From positions 42,871-106,870 of the forward strand of contig CAITWD010000036.1 of the NCBI GenBank assembly GCA_903896045.1: a stretch of DNA of 64,000 nt. Reading direction: 5' to 3'. Source of the stretch: an uncultured Actinomycetes bacterium (GTDB lineage: Bacteria; Actinomycetota; Thermoleophilia; Miltoncostaeales; Miltoncostaeaceae). Both the position numbers and the translations under genes were made by a program. The notes beneath the pieces were generated by a model. That model saw only the letters and a list, made by a program, of their open reading frames with translations, ran no database searches and was not told where the DNA came from. Numbering within the stretch: position 1 is the first letter of the stretch; every line of letters begins with the position of its first letter. Of the stretch, positions 62,278 through 64,000 are shown piece after piece.

Positions 62278-63442
62278 GTTGGGTTCGCTCACTAATGCTG
62301 TAGAGAAGGCCCATGCTTGCAAAGAGCACGATTAGGCTACTCCCACCGTACGACACGAACGGCAGCGGAACGCCGGTGATGGGCATCAGGCCAAGAGTTG
62401 CTGCGGCATTCGCAAGCGCTTGCACAGCGATCAATGACGCCAATCCGGTGGCAATTAAACGTTGGTGCAGATCTCTGGCGTTCATCGCAATACGGAACGC
62501 CAAGAGCACCACCACCGTCAGGCCAGCAAGCACAGCCACGATTCCAAAAAATCCAAGTTCCTCACCAATCGACGCAAGGATCATGTCGGTGTGCGCCTCA
62601 GGGAGATAGAAAGCTTTTTGGAAGCCGGCCCCGATTCCCACACCATGCCATCCGCCGGATCCCACCGCGATCTGGGCCTGCACATTCTGGAATCCATTCC
62701 CGGTCGCCTGACTCCATGGGTTGAGAAACGTCGTCAGACGGGCGCGCTCGTAGGGCGTTACTGCCACAAGCACGGCCCCGAGGGCCATGATGAGTCCAAG
62801 TACCGCCACAAGGTGTCGGGAGCGTGCACCTGCAATCAGCAGCATCGCGAATGCGATCAGCACGAGTGTCGTTGCCGTTCCCAAATCCGGCTCACGCACC
62901 ACAAGACCTGCCGTGACCAAGGTGCCGATCAAATACGGCAGTAGGCCGCCGAAGGTCATTACGGAGCGAGGATTTCTCGCGACCGCTGCAGCGATCCACA
63001 AGACCAGCGCCAACTTCGCGAACTCAGATGGTTGCAACTGGCCCAGAACCGGCAGATGGATCCATCGACGGGCACCATTGACCTGGGTTCCGATACCGGG
63101 AATCAAGACCGCCACGAGTGCGGCCACCGAGATCATCATCGCCATTCCCGCAATCCGATGCAGATACTTGGGATCCCATTTACGACAGACAAGGAATGCG
63201 CCGACACCCATCAGCGCGAAGAGGACTTGCTTTTCCACAATGCCGAACGGGCTGGTCCCATTCACGACCGCCTGTGATGAGGTCGCCGAATAGATCATGA
63301 CCATTCCGAAGCATGCGAGGCACGCGACGATCGCCATCATCGTCCCGTGGGGTGTCGACCCCTCACGCGGCCGCGCGGACTGCCGAGATCGAGACTCCGC
63401 CCGCGAGGGAACTGAGTGGAGGATTCGGCCACGTGTCGACAC
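62162..63442 (-). CDS. ftsW: Peptidoglycan glycosyltransferase FtsW
   Basis: A 426-residue SEDS polytopic membrane protein polymerising glycan strands at the septum. A basic N-terminal tail of about 33 residues precedes about ten hydrophobic segments. Q-P-S-E-F-A-K-L-A-L, G-A-R-R-W, E-A-H-T-D-M-I-L-A and L-P-F-V-S-Y-G-G-S-S-L are diagnostic. The polar Arg/Ser-rich C-tail overlaps murG. It is the first gene of the cluster here. Position and sequence favour FtsW over RodA, which would be the alternative. Confidence 0.9.
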   Translation of the reverse strand: MSTRGRILHSVPSRAESRSRQSARPREGSTPHGTMMAIVACLACFGMVMIYSATSSQAVVNGTSPFGIVEKQVLFALMGVGAFLVCRKWDPKYLHRIAGMAMMISVAALVAVLIPGIGTQVNGARRWIHLPVLGQLQPSEFAKLALVLWIAAAVARNPRSVMTFGGLLPYLIGTLVTAGLVVREPDLGTATTLVLIAFAMLLIAGARSRHLVAVLGLIMALGAVLVAVTPYERARLTTFLNPWSQATGNGFQNVQAQIAVGSGGWHGVGIGAGFQKAFYLPEAHTDMILASIGEELGFFGIVAVLAGLTVVVLLAFRIAMNARDLHQRLIATGLASLIAVQALANAAATLGLMPITGVPLPFVSYGGSSLIVLFASMGLLYSISERTQHAESSAKNTTERIDRSQRDGRARDAGARSRRSTARARG

Positions 63443-63457
63443 AGTGAGAAGGGATTC

Positions 63458-63485
63458 ACGATATGAGCGCGATGTCCTCGCACAA
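63458..63485 (-). promoter_or_regulatory. Possible promoter of ftsW
   Basis: TTGTGC (63480-63485) and TATCGT (63458-63463), 16 bases apart on the minus strand, would start transcription about 9 bases before the ftsW GTG. The rest of the 179-base gap to the tRNAs holds a TTGCGG...CCGCAA inverted repeat but no gene. For the tRNAs, only a TATGTT -10-like box (63599-63604) is visible. Confidence 0.35.
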
Positions 63486-63621
63486 GTATGCGGCGAATAT
63501 CTCGAATTTGCGGTATTTCCTGCCGAAGTTCCGCAATGTTGCGTGCAGAATGGCGTTCCTGAATGAAATGGCTGGCACCAACACGGGGCCGAAGGTGATA
63601 TGTTCCCGCAGCGCCGAAAAC

Positions 63622-63693
63622 GGGCGGTTAGCTCAGCGGTAGAGCACCTGCCTTACAAGCAGGGGGCCGGCAGTTCAAATCTGTCACCGCCCA
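63622..63693 (+). tRNA. tRNA-Val (anticodon TAC)
   Basis: A complete 72-base cloverleaf. The acceptor is GGGCGGT paired with ACCGCCC plus discriminator A. The D arm is GCTC...GAGC. The anticodon stem CCTGC/GCAGG has loop CTTACAA. The T arm is GGCAG/CTGTC with loop TTCAAAT. No CCA is encoded. Confidence 0.96.
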
Positions 63694-63718
63694 CTGACTG
63701 GCCCGAGACTTAGGCCAC

Positions 63719-63793
63719 GGGGGTGTAGCTCAGCTTGGTTAGAGCACCGGACTGTCAATCCGGAGGTCGCGGGTTCGAGCCCCGTCGCTCCCG
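63719..63793 (+). tRNA. tRNA-Asp (anticodon GTC)
   Basis: A complete 75-base cloverleaf. The acceptor GGGGGTG pairs with CGCTCCC (two G-U pairs), with discriminator G as expected for Asp. The anticodon stem CCGGA/TCCGG has loop CTGTCAA. The T arm is GCGGG/CCCGT with loop TTCGAGC. No CCA is encoded. It is 25 bases after tRNA-Val and likely co-transcribed. Confidence 0.97.
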
Positions 63794-63796
63794 TTA

Positions 63797-63826
63797 CAAA
63801 AAGGCCCGTGTATACGGGCCTTTTTT
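63797..63826 (+). terminator. Rho-independent terminator of the tRNA operon
   Basis: AAAAAGGCCCGT-GTAT-ACGGGCC followed by TTTTTT: a 7-bp GC stem extended by A-T pairs and a T6 tract, starting 3 bases after tRNA-Asp. The flanking A run makes it usable from the other strand too. Confidence 0.9.
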
Positions 63827-64000
63827 GTACCCTAAAGAACGAACATTCGTTTCCAAATCCCGAATGCGGGCGCGATTTCGTGAGTTTTGCGAGCCCACTA
63901 CGCGCCGCCCGATCACCCCAGGGGGTCTTGTCTCCCCTCGGTCCACTCAAGCGGCACAGACGCAGCGAGCACACACTTACTCATGCGACGCTATTCTGCC
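63827..64000. promoter_or_regulatory. Right-edge non-coding stretch with a 14-bp palindrome
   Basis: No convincing gene is seen. The palindrome AACGAA-CA-TTCGTT (63838-63851) contains GAAC-N4-GTTT, one base from the actinobacterial LexA half-sites GAAC-N4-GTTC. If functional it would control a gene beyond the window edge. The ORF 63684-63974 across this region is spurious. Confidence 0.3.

Noticed and set aside
63684-63974. Minus-strand ORF of 96 aa containing GATGLEPATSGLTVRCSN
   Set aside because: This is the well-known false translation of the region antisense to a tRNA-Asp gene. It runs through the tRNA and its terminator.
1-64000. Mobile elements, CRISPR arrays, rRNA genes, prophage or toxin-antitoxin pairs
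   Set aside because: Looked for transposase motifs, regularly spaced repeats and rRNA-like sequence. None was seen in this window.

Overview
The window is a dense, high-GC bacterial chromosome segment made almost entirely of core housekeeping genes. The organism looks like an actinobacterium. The reasons are a fused PafBC-type WYL regulator, a SepIVA-like coiled-coil gene next to a DUF177 gene between coaD and rnc (as in mycobacteria), an ftsQ-ftsZ pair without ftsA, frequent GTG starts, and promoters with TANNNT -10 boxes. Several traits suggest a deep branch such as Thermoleophilia rather than a mycobacterium: a split glycine decarboxylase P protein, type I-beta DAHP synthase, an AroH chorismate mutase, and a DUF3352-like lipoprotein. 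That placement is inference. No insertion sequence, prophage, CRISPR array, rRNA gene or origin was seen.

Layout. 1-3.1 kb (plus strand, except one small minus-strand ORF at 275-580): the end of a Nudix CoA pyrophosphatase gene, the fused PafBC regulator and a VOC protein. 3.1-18.5 kb (minus): one very long run, in transcription order recG, rsmD, coaD, sepIVA, yceD, rpmF, plsX, acpP, rnc, smc, ftsY, ffh, rpsP, khpA, rimM, trmD, rplS, rnhB. It joins DNA repair, CoA and acyl-carrier supply, chromosome organisation, the SRP pathway and ribosome/tRNA modification. 18.6 kb: divergent rpmB. 18.8-30.3 kb (minus): metK, priA, an unrecognised protein, def, fmt, rsmB, rpe and the riboflavin genes ribD, ribE, ribBA, ribH. 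30.3-38.6 kb (minus): two unrecognised proteins, a YgjP-like metalloprotein, and aroA, cmk, plsC, der, gpsA plus a lipoprotein. 38.6-43.2 kb: a loose region with an alpha/beta hydrolase, then tyrA, an aromatic-type DAHP synthase and hisC. 43.2-46.9 kb (plus): the de novo NAD operon nadBAC. 46.9-52 kb (minus): dedA, a fluoroacetate-dehalogenase-like hydrolase, trpS, scpA, scpB, rluB, aroH. 52-56.5 kb (minus): the glycine cleavage operon gcvT, gcvH, gcvPA, gcvPB. 56.7-63.4 kb (minus): a partial division/cell-wall cluster ftsW, murG, murC, murB, ftsQ, ftsZ. 63.6-63.8 kb (plus): tRNA-Val and tRNA-Asp with a terminator.

Together the genes supply the complete SMC-ScpAB condensin, both SRP GTPases, the whole riboflavin branch except the phosphatase, the three-step NAD branch, most of the tyrosine branch, and all glycine cleavage proteins except the shared L protein. 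Genes are packed with many ATGA, GTGA, TAATG and TGATG overlaps, which implies translational coupling.

The best leads for something new are regulatory. They are a promoter/operator with three 13-bp palindromes at the apparently leaderless nadB start, three CTCA...TGAG inverted repeats around the ftsZ promoter, a perfect 14-bp UUCG-capped hairpin upstream of def, and a conserved-looking protein at 25.9 kb that resembles a PD-(D/E)XK nuclease fold with its catalytic motif replaced. I did not find a clearly novel multi-gene system. All homology statements come from motif recognition by eye, without database searches.
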